A DNA stretch of 64,000 nucleotides from assembly GCA_019218445.1 (NCBI GenBank), contig JAHUUM010000003.1, positions 62,001 through 126,000 of the forward strand, in the 5' to 3' direction. Source of the DNA: Weeksellaceae bacterium TAE3-ERU29 (GTDB lineage Bacteria > Bacteroidota > Bacteroidia > Flavobacteriales > Weeksellaceae). The notes under the pieces were generated by a model that saw only the letters and a list, made by a program, of their open reading frames with translations, searched no databases and was not told the origin of the DNA. Shown piece by piece: positions 8,487 to 18,300 of the stretch; the first letter of the stretch is position 1, and every line of letters begins with the position of its first letter. Position numbers and translations under genes: made by a program.

Positions 8487-9374
8487 ATGCAGAAAAAATT
8501 TAAATCAGGTTTTGTAAATATTGTAGGGAATCCTAACGTGGGAAAATCAACACTAATGAATCAATTAGTTGGGGAAAGGTTGTCTATCATCACTAATAAA
8601 GTGCAGACTACAAGACACCGTATTATGGGGATTGTAACCACAGAGGATATGCAGATTGTATTCTCTGACACTCCGGGAATTTTACAACCTGCATACGAAT
8701 TACAATCTCGTATGATGAATTTTGTTGAGGAGGCTTTTAAAGATGCTGACATCGTTTTGTATGTAGTAGAGCCTCAAGAAAAAGAATTATTAAACGAAGA
8801 GTTTAATAAGAAACTAAAAAATATAAAACAACCCGTAATTGTTTTAATTAATAAAATTGACAGCTCTGACCAAGAGGCAATTGAATCTGCAGTGAATTAC
8901 TGGCACGAGCAATTACCGGAGGCTGAAATCTTACCTATATCTGCATTAGAAGGTTTCAATACTGATTTATTACTTGAGAAAATTAAAAGTTTATTGCCTT
9001 ACGGGCCTCAATATTATCCGGAAGATCAATTAACAGACAAATCTGAACGATTTATTGTGAATGAGGTAATCCGAGAGAAAATTTTAGAAAATTATCAAAA
9101 AGAAATTCCTTATTCTGTAGAAGTGGTTACAGAACGCTTTAAAGAAGAATTAGATATAATCCGTATTGATTCCGATATTTATGTAGAACGAGATTCCCAA
9201 AAAGGAATTTTAATCGGGCATAAAGGAAGTTCTCTTTCTAAAGTGGGGAAAGAGGCTCGTTTACAATTAGAGAAATTCTTTCAGAAAAAAGTATTTCTTC
9301 AGTTATATGTAAAAGTTAGAAAAAACTGGCGTAAAAAAGATTCAGATTTAGAGAGATTCGGATATACTAAATAA
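8487..9374 (+). CDS. era: GTPase Era
   Basis: Ribosome-associated GTPase that helps mature the 30S subunit and binds the 3' end of 16S rRNA. The 295 residues show G1 GNPNVGKST, G2 region TTRHRIMG, G3 DTPG, G4 NKID and G5 SALEG. The C-terminal KH domain follows, with the GHKGSSLSKVG loop near residue 245. Length is normal. The chosen ATG is preceded by a -7-like TATCTTTG only 4 nt upstream. It converges with rnpA, with just 10 nt between the stop codons. Confidence 0.97.
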   Translation: MQKKFKSGFVNIVGNPNVGKSTLMNQLVGERLSIITNKVQTTRHRIMGIVTTEDMQIVFSDTPGILQPAYELQSRMMNFVEEAFKDADIVLYVVEPQEKELLNEEFNKKLKNIKQPVIVLINKIDSSDQEAIESAVNYWHEQLPEAEILPISALEGFNTDLLLEKIKSLLPYGPQYYPEDQLTDKSERFIVNEVIREKILENYQKEIPYSVEVVTERFKEELDIIRIDSDIYVERDSQKGILIGHKGSSLSKVGKEARLQLEKFFQKKVFLQLYVKVRKNWRKKDSDLERFGYTK

Positions 9375-9384
9375 ATTATACATT

Positions 9385-9771
9385 TTAGTCTTTCCCGTTT
9401 TCTTCAATTTGATTTAATAACTGAATTATACATTTTTCTATTTTATTAAAATCCATTTCTTTACCGGAAATATAGATAAACATTATAGCGTAGTTTTTTT
9501 TCAGCTTAAACTGATTTAACCTATAAGCTTCTCTTATTAAACGCTTTACTCTATTTCTATCAACTGCTTTCTTAAATAGTTTTTTAGGAACAGATACACC
9601 TATCTTAGAAGTTTCCAACTCATCTAATGGTAAATAAATTGCCTTTATGGGATAACTTTTATAAGATTTTCCTTCTTTAAAAAGTTTCTCTATGAGCTTT
9701 ATGCTTTTAAGTTTACTCTTTTTTCTGAAAAAAAGTTTACTCGCAGTTATATTTTCTAATTTTTCTTCCAA
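9385..9771 (-). CDS. rnpA: Ribonuclease P protein component
   Basis: Protein cofactor of the tRNA 5'-processing ribozyme. The 128-residue protein is basic and has the family hallmark KKAVDRNRVKRLIREAYR (about residues 68-85), the RNR motif that contacts M1 RNA, and the early SKLKSIKLIEKLFKEGKS segment. rpmH, the usual upstream partner, is absent; the 115 bp upstream lead to a divergent bacilliredoxin gene. Such uncoupling is not rare outside the classic oriC arrangement. Confidence 0.93.
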   Translation of the reverse strand: MEEKLENITASKLFFRKKSKLKSIKLIEKLFKEGKSYKSYPIKAIYLPLDELETSKIGVSVPKKLFKKAVDRNRVKRLIREAYRLNQFKLKKNYAIMFIYISGKEMDFNKIEKCIIQLLNQIEENGKD

Positions 9772-9820
9772 AAACTTGTATTATATAATTTTAATAATCA
9801 ATTTTGTAAAATAAGAATGA

Positions 9821-9854
9821 TTTGTAAAAATACAAAACTAAAATTGTATTTTTG
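9821..9854 (+). promoter_or_regulatory. Candidate promoter (TTTG-N22-TATTTTTG)
   Basis: TTTG at 9821-9824 and TATTTTTG at 9847-9854 match the Bacteroidota -33 and -7 elements with a 22-nt spacer, 32 nt before the bacilliredoxin ATG. Confidence 0.6.
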
Positions 9855-9886
9855 CAGAACATAATACAAATTTAAAAATAAAATAT

Positions 9887-10300
9887 ATGTATCCGGAAGA
9901 AATAGTATTACCAATGAAGCAAGAATTAATAGTAAATGGATTTGAAGATCTGTCTACTGTAGAAAAAGTTAATGCTTTTTTGGCAAAAAAAGGAACAAGT
10001 TTATTAGTTGTGAACAGTGTATGTGGTTGTGCTGCAGGGGGAGCAAGACCGGGAATCATCGGTTCTTTAGCAAATGAAAAAACTCCTGATAATTTAGGGA
10101 CTGTTTTCGCAGGTTTCGATATTGAGGCTACAAAAGTTGCCAGAGAGGCTATGTTACCATTCCCTCCAAGTTCACCATCAATTGCTTTATTTAAAGACGG
10201 GGAGTTAGTTCATATGTTAGAACGTCACCATATAGAAGGACACTCACCTGAAATGATTGCAGAAAATTTAAAATCTGCATACGATGAATTTTGTAAATAA
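9887..10300 (+). CDS. BrxA/BrxB-family bacilliredoxin (YphP/YqiW family)
   Basis: The 137-residue protein matches the thioredoxin-fold family whose Bacillus members remove bacillithiol from mixed disulfides on proteins. The active-site CGC triad is in NSVCGCAAGGARPG (about residues 44-57). The N-terminal MYPEEIVLPMKQEL and the C-terminal HMLERHHIEGHSPEMI segments are also typical. Bacillithiol itself has been reported in some Bacteroidota, which is consistent but not shown here. It is followed 14 nt later by asd on the same strand. Confidence 0.92.
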   Translation: MYPEEIVLPMKQELIVNGFEDLSTVEKVNAFLAKKGTSLLVVNSVCGCAAGGARPGIIGSLANEKTPDNLGTVFAGFDIEATKVAREAMLPFPPSSPSIALFKDGELVHMLERHHIEGHSPEMIAENLKSAYDEFCK

Positions 10301-10314
10301 AAAATAAGAATATT

Positions 10315-11301
10315 ATGAAAGTAGCTGTAGTCGGAGCCACCGGAATGGTGGGAGAACGTATGTTAAAAGTCTTAGAGGAAAGAAAGTTTCCTGTAGATGA
10401 GTTAGTGCCTGTTGCCTCTGAGAGATCTGTAGGTAAAGAGGTTGAGTTTAACGGTAAAAAGTATAAAGTAATTTCTTTACAAGATGCTGTTGATGCTAAA
10501 TGTGATGTTGCTTTATTTTCTGCCGGTGGAAGTATTTCTACGGAATGGGCTCCAAAATTTGCAGAAGCCGGTACAACCGTAGTAGATAATTCTTCTGCAT
10601 GGCGTATGGATCCTGATAAGAAATTAGTAGTTCCGGAAATTAATGCAAATGTCTTAACTAAAGAGGATAAGATTATTGCTAACCCTAACTGTTCTACGAT
10701 TCAATTAGTAGTAGCTTTAAAACCCTTACACGATAAATATAAAATAAAAAGAGTAGTTGTTTCTACTTATCAATCTGTTACGGGAACAGGGAAAGCTGCT
10801 GTTGACCAATTAAATGGAGAAGTATCCGGAGAGGAAGTTAAAAAAGTATATCCATATCAAATCTTTAAAAATGCATTACCTCATTGTGATGTTTTTGAAG
10901 ATAATGGCTATACTAAAGAAGAAATGAAACTTACCAGAGAAACTAAGAAAATTCTTGATCCAAATATTGATGTTACCGCAACTGCTGTAAGAGTTCCTGT
11001 TCAAGGTGGACACTCAGAGGCTGTAAACGTTGAGTTTGAAAATGATTTCGACTTAGATGAAGTAAGAACTCTTTTAAAAGATGCCCCGGGAGTTACACTT
11101 CAAGATAATCCTGATACCAATACTTATCCTATGTGTTTATACGCAGAAGGAAAAAATGATGTGTTTGTAGGGCGAATCAGACGAGATTTCTCTCAACCAA
11201 ATACATTAAATATGTGGGTAGTTTCCGATAATTTAAGAAAAGGAGCTGCTACAAATACTATTCAGATTGCTGAATATTTAATTGAAAATAATTTATTATA
11301 A
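10315..11301 (+). CDS. asd: Aspartate-semialdehyde dehydrogenase
   Basis: Reduces aspartyl phosphate to aspartate semialdehyde for lysine, diaminopimelate, threonine and methionine synthesis. The 328 residues begin with the NADP-binding GATGMVGERML. They contain the catalytic cysteine in NPNCSTIQ (near residue 125) and the base histidine in PVQGGHSEAV near 226. Length and motifs are those of a complete enzyme. It lies 14 nt downstream of the bacilliredoxin gene, and a strong hairpin terminator follows at 11325. Confidence 0.97.
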   Translation: MKVAVVGATGMVGERMLKVLEERKFPVDELVPVASERSVGKEVEFNGKKYKVISLQDAVDAKCDVALFSAGGSISTEWAPKFAEAGTTVVDNSSAWRMDPDKKLVVPEINANVLTKEDKIIANPNCSTIQLVVALKPLHDKYKIKRVVVSTYQSVTGTGKAAVDQLNGEVSGEEVKKVYPYQIFKNALPHCDVFEDNGYTKEEMKLTRETKKILDPNIDVTATAVRVPVQGGHSEAVNVEFENDFDLDEVRTLLKDAPGVTLQDNPDTNTYPMCLYAEGKNDVFVGRIRRDFSQPNTLNMWVVSDNLRKGAATNTIQIAEYLIENNLL

Positions 11302-11324
11302 TTCAATTAGTTTAAAGTTTATAC

Positions 11325-11358
11325 AAAAAAGAGTCTTTAATATTGAAGACTCTTTTTT
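11325..11358. terminator. Bidirectional hairpin terminator
   Basis: AAAAAAGAGTCTT, an 8-nt loop, then AAGACTCTTTTTT: a perfect 13-bp stem with A and T flanks. It serves asd on the plus strand and the broken mscL/DUF192/lgt set on the minus strand. Confidence 0.88.
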
Positions 11359-11374
11359 AGTTTGTTCTTATATC

Positions 11375-11733
11375 TTATTTACTTTTAAGTAAATCTCTAA
11401 TTTGCATTAATAACTCTTCTTGAGTTGGTCCTGCAGTTGCTGTTTCTTTCGGAGCTTCTTTTTCTTAGTGCTATTAATTCCTTTTATTATTAAGAATAAT
11501 GCAAATGCAATAATAATAAAGTTAATAATTGCTGCTAAAAAGTTACCATAGAAAAACCCATTCCAACTTAGCTCAGCAATCTTATCTGCTCCTGCTGCTT
11601 TTAATGCCGGATTTAAAATAAGTGGAGTTATAATATCATCTGTAAAAGAACTTTCAATTTTACCGAAAGCAACTCCTATAACTACCGCAATTACTAAGTC
11701 TTTAAATTTTAAAAATCCTATTTTATTAATTAT
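11375..11733 (-). pseudogene. mscL: Broken large-conductance mechanosensitive channel gene
   Basis: The minus strand still encodes MscL-like sequence: LVIAVVIGVAFGKIESSFTD (first transmembrane helix), then NGFFYGNFLAAIINFIIIAF (second helix) and the C-terminal bundle EELLMQIRDLLKSK. It is damaged twice. First, no ATG, GTG or TTG lies between the in-frame stop TAG (11734-11736) and the conserved helix, and about ten residues of the usual N-terminal helix are missing. Second, a five-T run at 11459-11463 (five A on the coding strand) appears to have lost one base, so the C-terminal bundle continues in another frame. It sits directly behind a DUF192 gene. A sequencing error could explain the frameshift but not the missing start. 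Confidence 0.8.
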
Positions 11734-12229
11734 CTAATTTCCAATTTAGCTTAGTAATTCCTTCTTCTACCCCCCATTTATCTGCACTTCCTCCATTTAC
11801 TTCCAAAACATATCTATAAGGGGCTGTTGCAGGGTAATTAGTTCTATCATAAGGTTTAGCGTTTTTCTGAACATTAATTACAGTACTATCTGCTCCTACA
11901 AAAATTATATCTAAAGGAATTCTTGTATCCTTCATCCAAAAGCCGGTAGAATTATCTTCATCAAATACGAATAACATTCCCTTATCTTCATCCATTTGAC
12001 TTCGGTTCATTAATCCAATTTGTCTTTTAGATTCAGTATTTGCAATTTCTATTTCAACATTTTTTATAATAGAATCGTTATTTTTTAAACTTAAATCTCC
12101 TTCTTTTATAAATTCTATTTCAATTTTCTCATCAGAAGTATTATTATTCTGAGACGACTTTAAATCACATGAAGTAATTATGACTAAACCTAATATTGCT
12201 ACAAATAATGTTGTTTTAATTTTTTTCAT
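11726..12229 (-). CDS. DUF192 domain-containing lipoprotein
   Basis: The 167-residue protein has a lipoprotein signal peptide (hydrophobic core, then ITSCD with the lipidated cysteine near residue 21). A C-terminal DUF192 fold follows: VEIANTESKRQIGLMNRSQM, GMLFVFDEDNSTGFWMKDTRIPLDIIFV and YRVLEVNGGSADKWGVEEG-like segments. DUF192 proteins are small exported beta-barrels of unknown function. Its start overlaps the 3' end of lgt by 14 nt, so the two are translationally coupled. Lgt lipidates exactly this type of protein. Confidence 0.9.
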   Translation of the reverse strand: MKKIKTTLFVAILGLVIITSCDLKSSQNNNTSDEKIEIEFIKEGDLSLKNNDSIIKNVEIEIANTESKRQIGLMNRSQMDEDKGMLFVFDEDNSTGFWMKDTRIPLDIIFVGADSTVINVQKNAKPYDRTNYPATAPYRYVLEVNGGSADKWGVEEGITKLNWKLDN

Positions 12230-13109
12230 TTCTAAAGTTTTTTGAATAATACATTACAAAGATTCCCGCTATAATAAATGGAATACTTAACACTTGTCCG
12301 TTGTTTAAATCAATGTTTAAAGTTTGTGCCACCCACTCTACTCCTTGACTTTCTTTAAAGAACTCTACTATAAATCTAATGGTAAATAAAATGGTGAAAA
12401 ACAATCCAAGAATATATCCATTCTGATATTTTTTGTTTGTCTTTTTATAAATATGCCACAGAATTACAAATAGTATAATATAACTAATTGCTTCATAAAG
12501 CTGAGCCGGATGTCTCGGTACAATTTCTCCATAACTTAAACTTTGCCTTTCAAACAAAACAGCCCACGGCATATCACTTGGCTTTCCTATAATTTCCGAA
12601 TTTGCAAAATTCCCTATTCTCACAAAAGCACCACCTATCGCCGCACAAATAGCCATACGGTCTAATAACCAAAGTATATTCTTTCTCGGTAAATATTTCT
12701 TTGTGTATAAATAAGATGATATTATTAATCCGAGTGTAGCTCCGTGACTGGCTAATCCTTGAAAGCCTACAAATTTATAGTCCTTAATTAAGCCAAAAAA
12801 GACTTCGTCCCCAGGTGAATGTTGAATTGGTAAAAATACTTCTAATGGTTTATCTATAAATGCACTGGGATCATAAAATAAATATTCTCCTAATCGAGCC
12901 CCTAATATTGCTCCAAAGAAAGAATACATAAAAAGCGGATCTAATAATTCTTTAGAAACTCCATCTTTTTTAAACATCTTTGCCATAATAAACCAACCTA
13001 CGACAAAGGCCATTAACCACATTAAACTATAAAAGTGTAATGTAAACCACCCTAAAATATCTATTCCACCTGAGCCTCCCCAAGTAATGTATGCTAATAA
13101 GTTATCCAT
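12216..13109 (-). CDS. lgt: Prolipoprotein diacylglyceryl transferase
   Basis: Inner-membrane enzyme that attaches diacylglycerol to the lipobox cysteine of prolipoproteins. The 297 residues contain about seven hydrophobic segments. Landmarks are the LASHGATLG histidine motif and the Lgt signature GAFVRIGNFANSEIIGKP with the essential arginine (near residue 160), and RHPAQLYEA near 195. The window is rich in lipoproteins that need it. Gene order is yidD-lgt-DUF192 on the minus strand, with 5 nt between yidD and lgt. Confidence 0.96.
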   Translation of the reverse strand: MDNLLAYITWGGSGGIDILGWFTLHFYSLMWLMAFVVGWFIMAKMFKKDGVSKELLDPLFMYSFFGAILGARLGEYLFYDPSAFIDKPLEVFLPIQHSPGDEVFFGLIKDYKFVGFQGLASHGATLGLIISSYLYTKKYLPRKNILWLLDRMAICAAIGGAFVRIGNFANSEIIGKPSDMPWAVLFERQSLSYGEIVPRHPAQLYEAISYIILFVILWHIYKKTNKKYQNGYILGLFFTILFTIRFIVEFFKESQGVEWVAQTLNIDLNNGQVLSIPFIIAGIFVMYYSKNFRNEKN

Positions 13110-13114
13110 ATTCT

Positions 13115-13354
13115 TTATTTTTTTGGTACAGGATCTTTTCCGCTACCGCCCCACGGGTGACAACGCAACACCCTTTTTACTGTTAAATAAATGCCATAGA
13201 AAAATCCGTGAGTTTTTAATGCTTCTATTGCGTATTGCGAACAAGTGGGTGTATATCTGCAATTACCTCCTAACCACGGCGAAATAATTGTTTGATATAA
13301 TTTTATTAATCCTATTGCAGGCAATACTAATAGTTTCTGAATCAGTCTTGACAT
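13115..13354 (-). CDS. yidD: Membrane protein insertion efficiency factor YidD
   Basis: Small (79 residues) membrane-associated factor thought to assist YidC-dependent insertion. It shows the family pattern: an N-terminal amphipathic helix, then [20 protein letters not shown] with the conserved cysteines, [12 protein letters not shown], and [14 protein letters not shown] at the end. In many bacteria it neighbours rnpA; here it is 3.3 kb away and heads the lgt operon. The ATG lies 4 nt after a TACCTTTG box. Confidence 0.95.
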   Translation of the reverse strand: MSRLIQKLLVLPAIGLIKLYQTIISPWLGGNCRYTPTCSQYAIEALKTHGFFYGIYLTVKRVLRCHPWGGSGKDPVPKK

Positions 13355-13358
13355 GTTG

Positions 13359-13366
13359 CAAAGGTA
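13359..13366 (-). promoter_or_regulatory. Candidate -7 box of a near-leaderless yidD promoter
   Basis: CAAAGGTA on the plus strand reads TACCTTTG toward yidD and ends 4 nt before its ATG. No recognisable -33 element. Confidence 0.45.
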
Positions 13367-13407
13367 ATTATTTTTATACTAAAATATTATTTATATTTCT
13401 ATTTTAG

Positions 13408-13914
13408 TTATTCTCTTATTGTTTGTTGCCAAATTTTACAGATTTTTTCAAAATTGATTCTTGCATTTGCAGGACTGGAACTCGGTAAATAACTATACTT
13501 TAAGTGTTTTTTTCTATCAAAATATTTATTAAAAAGAGCCTCTGATTTCTTTCCGTTAAACGCGATAATTTTTAAATTTTTATGGTTTTCTACAAACCTC
13601 TCTAAATCATTTGGGAGTTCATTTTTTATAGCACTATCCATACTTCCTTTTCTATCTGCTTTATAAACAATATCCCAAACTCCAATTTTTTCTTTTAGTA
13701 ATAATTCTTTTTTATCTTCATAAGTAATCGGTAGCTCATTATCTGTTATAGTCGCTATTATTTTCCAAAATCTATTTCTTGTATGACCGTAATACTCATT
13801 AAGCTCAATAGACTTATCTCCCGGCATAGAACCCAAAATCAAAACTTCTGTTTCTTTATTAGAAATTGGTTTAAACGAATATTTAGCCTCACTATTTACA
13901 TTACTTTCCTTCAT
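13408..13914 (-). CDS. DNA-deoxyinosine glycosylase (uracil-DNA glycosylase superfamily, family 6 type)
   Basis: Base-excision repair enzyme predicted to remove hypoxanthine (deaminated adenine) from DNA. The 168 residues show the superfamily motif 1 as LILGSMPGDKS followed by YYGHTRNRFW, and motif 2 as YLPSSSPANAR near residue 143. The RNRFW stretch and SSSPAN end are features of the hypoxanthine-DNA glycosylase branch more than of the Ung or Mug branches. It is a single gene whose upstream region contains the terminator of the sulfatase operon. Confidence 0.85.
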   Translation of the reverse strand: MKESNVNSEAKYSFKPISNKETEVLILGSMPGDKSIELNEYYGHTRNRFWKIIATITDNELPITYEDKKELLLKEKIGVWDIVYKADRKGSMDSAIKNELPNDLERFVENHKNLKIIAFNGKKSEALFNKYFDRKKHLKYSYLPSSSPANARINFEKICKIWQQTIRE

Positions 13915-13933
13915 GATTTATTTTTTAATAAAA

Positions 13934-13958
13934 AAAGCCTTGCTTAAAACAAGGCTTT
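13934..13958 (-). terminator. Terminator of the lyase-sulfatase unit
   Basis: Perfect 9-bp stem AAAGCCTTG/CAAGGCTTT with a 7-nt loop and A/T runs, 17 nt past the sulfatase stop codon. Confidence 0.85.
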
Positions 13959-13974
13959 AAATATAATAATTTAA

Positions 13975-15384
13975 TTAAGGATACATTCTTTCCATATCTC
14001 TACCAACCGTACTCATTTTATGTTTTATAATGGTATTTCGAGGACCGTAAGCCCCTTTCCATCTTGCGGGTGGCAATTCTTTTTCCCAATCGCTTAATTT
14101 CTTCATTAATTCTTTTACTTTTTCAGGATAACCCTCTGCTAAGTTTACTTGCTCAGACTCATCTATTCCTAAGTTAAATAATAATGGTGGATTGGTATCT
14201 ACACGTATCAATTTCCAATCATGTGATTGAACAGCCGCCGCTGCTCCTCTCTTCCAGAATAATTCTTCGTGTGGCGTTTTTATCGGGTCACCTAAATATT
14301 CTATTAAGTTTACTCCGTCTAACGGTTTATATTGCTTGTTATTTCCAGCAACTGCTAAAGAAGTAGCCATAATATCTAATGAAGAAACCGATTTATTATA
14401 AACTTTTCCGGCTTCTACAACTCCCGGCCATCTCATGATGTAACCCACACGAACGCCTCCTTCCCACATAGAACCTTTCATTCCTCTTAATTGTCCGTTA
14501 TCTGAATAATTAGTAGTTGCTCCTCCGTTATCATTTAAGAAGATGATTAATGTATTATCATCTATTCCATCTTCTTTCAAAGTTTTTAATACTCGTCCTA
14601 TATTAGTATCCATGTTGGAGAGCATTGCATCATAAGTCTGTCTTCCCTCACTTTCTACATTAGAAAATTTATTTAAATCTTCTTGTTTTGCTTGTAATGG
14701 TGTGTGAACACAGTTATACGCCAAATACATAAAGAACGGCTCTTTTTTCTGAGCTCTTTCGTTTATATAACGGATTGCTTTATTAGTAAACATATCCGTT
14801 AAATAAGTAATTTCATCTTCCGGAATGATGTTATCATTATCATATAAAGCATGATTATCATCTCTTTCTTCTTTATAACTAAAGAAATCTCTATGCCCTT
14901 CTTTAAATCCGTAAAATTCGTCAAAACCTCTTTTTAACGGGAAAAATTTATCTTCGTTTCCTAAGTGCCATTTCCCAATTGCTAAAGTATTGTAACCTAC
15001 TTCTTTTAATCTATCTGCAATGGTTTTTTCCTCTAAATCCACTCCCATATCTTCTTTGGTATAGCCATTTATAGGCTCGCCGGTAGGGTTGTTTTCAAAG
15101 CCGAACCTCTGCTGATATCGCCCTGTTAATAATCCTGCTCGAGACGGTGCACAAACAGAAGCTGAAACGTATCCACGAGTAAATAAAGTTCCTTCTTTTG
15201 CCAATGAATTAATATATGGTGTCGGTACTTCATTATTACCATAAGGTTCTAAATCTGCATACCCCGCATCATCACTTAAGATAACAATAATGTTTGGTTT
15301 TTGATTTGTCTGAGCACTGAGTGTCATCGTGAAATAAATCATCATTGACGTAATCAGCCACTTTTTAAAAAACGACATCTCCAT
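13975..15384 (-). CDS. Exported S1-family sulfatase
   Basis: Formylglycine-dependent sulfatase, probably removing sulfate from glycosaminoglycan fragments. The 469 residues start with a signal peptide (hydrophobic to about residue 24, SAQ). Metal ligands D38-D39 are in ILSDDAGYADL, the modified cysteine is C78 in CAPSRAGLLTGR, and GKWHLG follows near residue 138. The overall pattern resembles N-acetylgalactosamine/arylsulfatase A-like enzymes. It lies 7 nt behind the chondroitinase-ABC-like lyase, which suggests chondroitin or dermatan sulfate as source. Maturation needs an anaerobic or FGE-type maturase, not seen in the window. Confidence 0.93.
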   Translation of the reverse strand: MEMSFFKKWLITSMMIYFTMTLSAQTNQKPNIIVILSDDAGYADLEPYGNNEVPTPYINSLAKEGTLFTRGYVSASVCAPSRAGLLTGRYQQRFGFENNPTGEPINGYTKEDMGVDLEEKTIADRLKEVGYNTLAIGKWHLGNEDKFFPLKRGFDEFYGFKEGHRDFFSYKEERDDNHALYDNDNIIPEDEITYLTDMFTNKAIRYINERAQKKEPFFMYLAYNCVHTPLQAKQEDLNKFSNVESEGRQTYDAMLSNMDTNIGRVLKTLKEDGIDDNTLIIFLNDNGGATTNYSDNGQLRGMKGSMWEGGVRVGYIMRWPGVVEAGKVYNKSVSSLDIMATSLAVAGNNKQYKPLDGVNLIEYLGDPIKTPHEELFWKRGAAAAVQSHDWKLIRVDTNPPLLFNLGIDESEQVNLAEGYPEKVKELMKKLSDWEKELPPARWKGAYGPRNTIIKHKMSTVGRDMERMYP

Positions 15385-15391
15385 GATTTAA

Positions 15392-18300
15392 TTATATTTT
15401 TTTAAGGTTTAATTTAGTTGCAATTCCATATTCGCAATGAACATATAAATAAGTTTCATTTTTTCCGTATTCTACTTTTTGCACTTTTGCACTATCCCCC
15501 TCAACTTTCCATTTTCCTTTTAAAGTTACTTTCATAACCGAAGGAATTGACGGTGTTGTATACCATTCTCTTGAATAAATACTAACCTCTTGACGTTTTC
15601 CGTCTACTACCGGCGAATCATCTTCTCCTTCATAGAAAGCTAAATCCGGATCTGTAATAGCAATCTCATAATTTTTATTAGAAAGCTCTTTATACATTAT
15701 TAAACTTGGCTTATCAGTATTTTTTACAAGTTCATTATTTAATGGTTTGTTAGCTTTAAATATTGCTAAACCGCTCATATTTAACGGCTCATATTCTAAA
15801 ATATGTGCGACACCATCTTGCTGTTTTACCTTATAAACTTTACCTTCTTTTACTTGTTTAGCAAAATTACTAAGTTGACTATCATCTACATCAATCAGCA
15901 TTGCATACTCGTAAGAAGCATTTTTAGGTGCTTTCCCATGATTGAATGTAAGTGTTTCAAAATACCCTTGAGTATCTTTTTTATCTTTCTGATCACGAGA
16001 TTTTTGTTCCCCGATATATAAGTCTAAATCAGATGAATTCGGAATAACATAACCAATTCTTCTATTATCTAAAATATATGCTTGATTACCATTCCATTTT
16101 GTCATGTTCACAGCTTTGTCCACTCCTATTCCATTAATAAATAATTTATTTTCATTATCTAATACTCTTCCTAAGAAATTTTGGAATAAAGTAGTTTTTG
16201 TAGGATAATCAGTTCTGGTATTTGTAATATTTGACCCTAAAGCAATTACTACATTATCAAACGTAAACCAAGATTTATTGGCTCTAAAACTACCCATATC
16301 ATACTTATCATGTCCGTGTATTTTCATAGAGAACAATCCTTGATCGTCTAAGTTTGTTCCCCCTGCAAACATTTCATCAGAAATCAACATTTCTTCTACT
16401 CCACTATACTCATCTGCATTTATAATGTTTGCTCGCATTAAATCAACCGGTAAATTTAAAGTAGTAGTACCCGGAATCAAACTCCAATCCCAACCTTCAT
16501 CAATAAAGTTAGTCGGCACTTTGTCATTTTCGTTATATAGCACTTCTAACTGACCATAAGCGATAAATCTACCAAAAACGTTTGCTCCAGGATAAGATTC
16601 ATGAGAAATGAAGTAACGGTTATGCCCACGAACAGTTAATAACCAATCGTTTCTACGATGAATATCTAATAATCCGTAATTAACATTCCAGTGTCCTGTT
16701 TGTAGCTTTGGCTCTATATTTTGTTTTTTAAATTCTTTTGTCCATTTATCATTCGGATCATTTTTAATCAGCATATAAGCAGATGCTAAATCCTTATCTA
16801 CTCCTCCTTTTCCTGCAAGTGCTGTGTATAAAAACGGCGTAGCTTTTACTCCCCAATTTCCGGTAGGATGCCTTCCTGAAACACTCATCGACCATGCGTT
16901 TGGATTAGTAAATCGGTGCATTGTCATTAATACATTTTTGAAGGTTTTATAAGCCTCATCACTTACCTGAAATGAAGTTCCGTGTAGATCATACACTATT
17001 GCAGATAATCCGTCAATTCCTCCCACTCCATACGCAGGATATAAGTTACCGTGGTGTACAATTGAACCATCTATTTTTAACGCTCCTTTTATACTCAACT
17101 GAGGTAACATATTTGTAGAAATCCAATCTGAAAAAGCTAACATTCTGGTAGCTTCTGTTTTTTCATTTTCCGTAATTAAAATAGCACTCATCATTCCACC
17201 TAAGATTGTATTAAATACATCTACGTTAGAATGTGGTAAATCTTCTTTATCTTGGAATATTCTACCTAAGCCGGAGAACCAATACATTGCATCTTCGGTT
17301 CTTTTTAAAATACCCGCTTCCGCAATTTCTTTTTTCATTATAAGACATGAAGCATAGAATCCTTTAAAGTTATACCCTAAATGGTGTAACGCTCCCATTC
17401 CACTACCTGCAGCCCAACCTTGATCATCCATATAATTTAACATGGATATATACATTTTATTAAGTTCAGCTTTTTCTTGTGGATTTTTAGAGTAGTTATA
17501 TTTTAATGCTATGTTAAGCATTAAATCTGTGTATTCTTTTACAATTTTCTTTGGTAATTTTTCTTTAGGGAAAATCTCTCTATCGTTCATTGTGAAAATT
17601 GGTTTCCCATGATAGAACCCGTCAACTTTCTTAATATCCCAGTAATCATATTCTTCTTTCAGTTTTTCTAAAGTCATACTACTTGGTAGACGACGCTCCA
17701 ATATCGCTGAATTTACTCGGTCTGAAATTGTTTTTAAATCTGCTTTCATTTCAGGAGAAAGCTCATCATAAATATAGTTTTTCTCAGGGAATTGAGAAAA
17801 ATTATATAATGCAGACCAGTGTGCATTTGCTGTTTTTTCCACTCCTTTGTTAACATAAGGTAATTGGTTGTCTTGCATATGAGAACGTGGGTCTGAGTCT
17901 GCTATAATTCTCACATCTTGTAAAAATAACTCTCCATTTTTTTGTGATTTCGGAGCGTATATTTTAACTGAATTAACAACGGTAGGCTTTCCTACAATCT
18001 TTACATCTCGACTGAATAATAACCATGCGGTTCTCCACCCTGTAAAGTTTAACCCAAAATCAAATGTATAGTAATTATTTTTATCCTGCTCAACAACAAC
18101 AGTAAGGTTGTCTTTTAAAGGTTTTTGATTATAAACCCAAAAAGAGAACATACTTCTATCATTTTTAGAAATAATATCTTTGGGGAAATTTTTGATTTGT
18201 AAATAAGCATTCGACTTATCCCAATTCCATTTCATAGACGAGCCGTTGTAAATTTTACTTACATTAGACCTAAAAATTGTTCCGTCTATGGCGTTCCAAG

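Noticed and set aside
13087-13287. Plus-strand ORF over yidD and the start of lgt
   Set aside because: Antisense to well-conserved genes and without recognisable homology.
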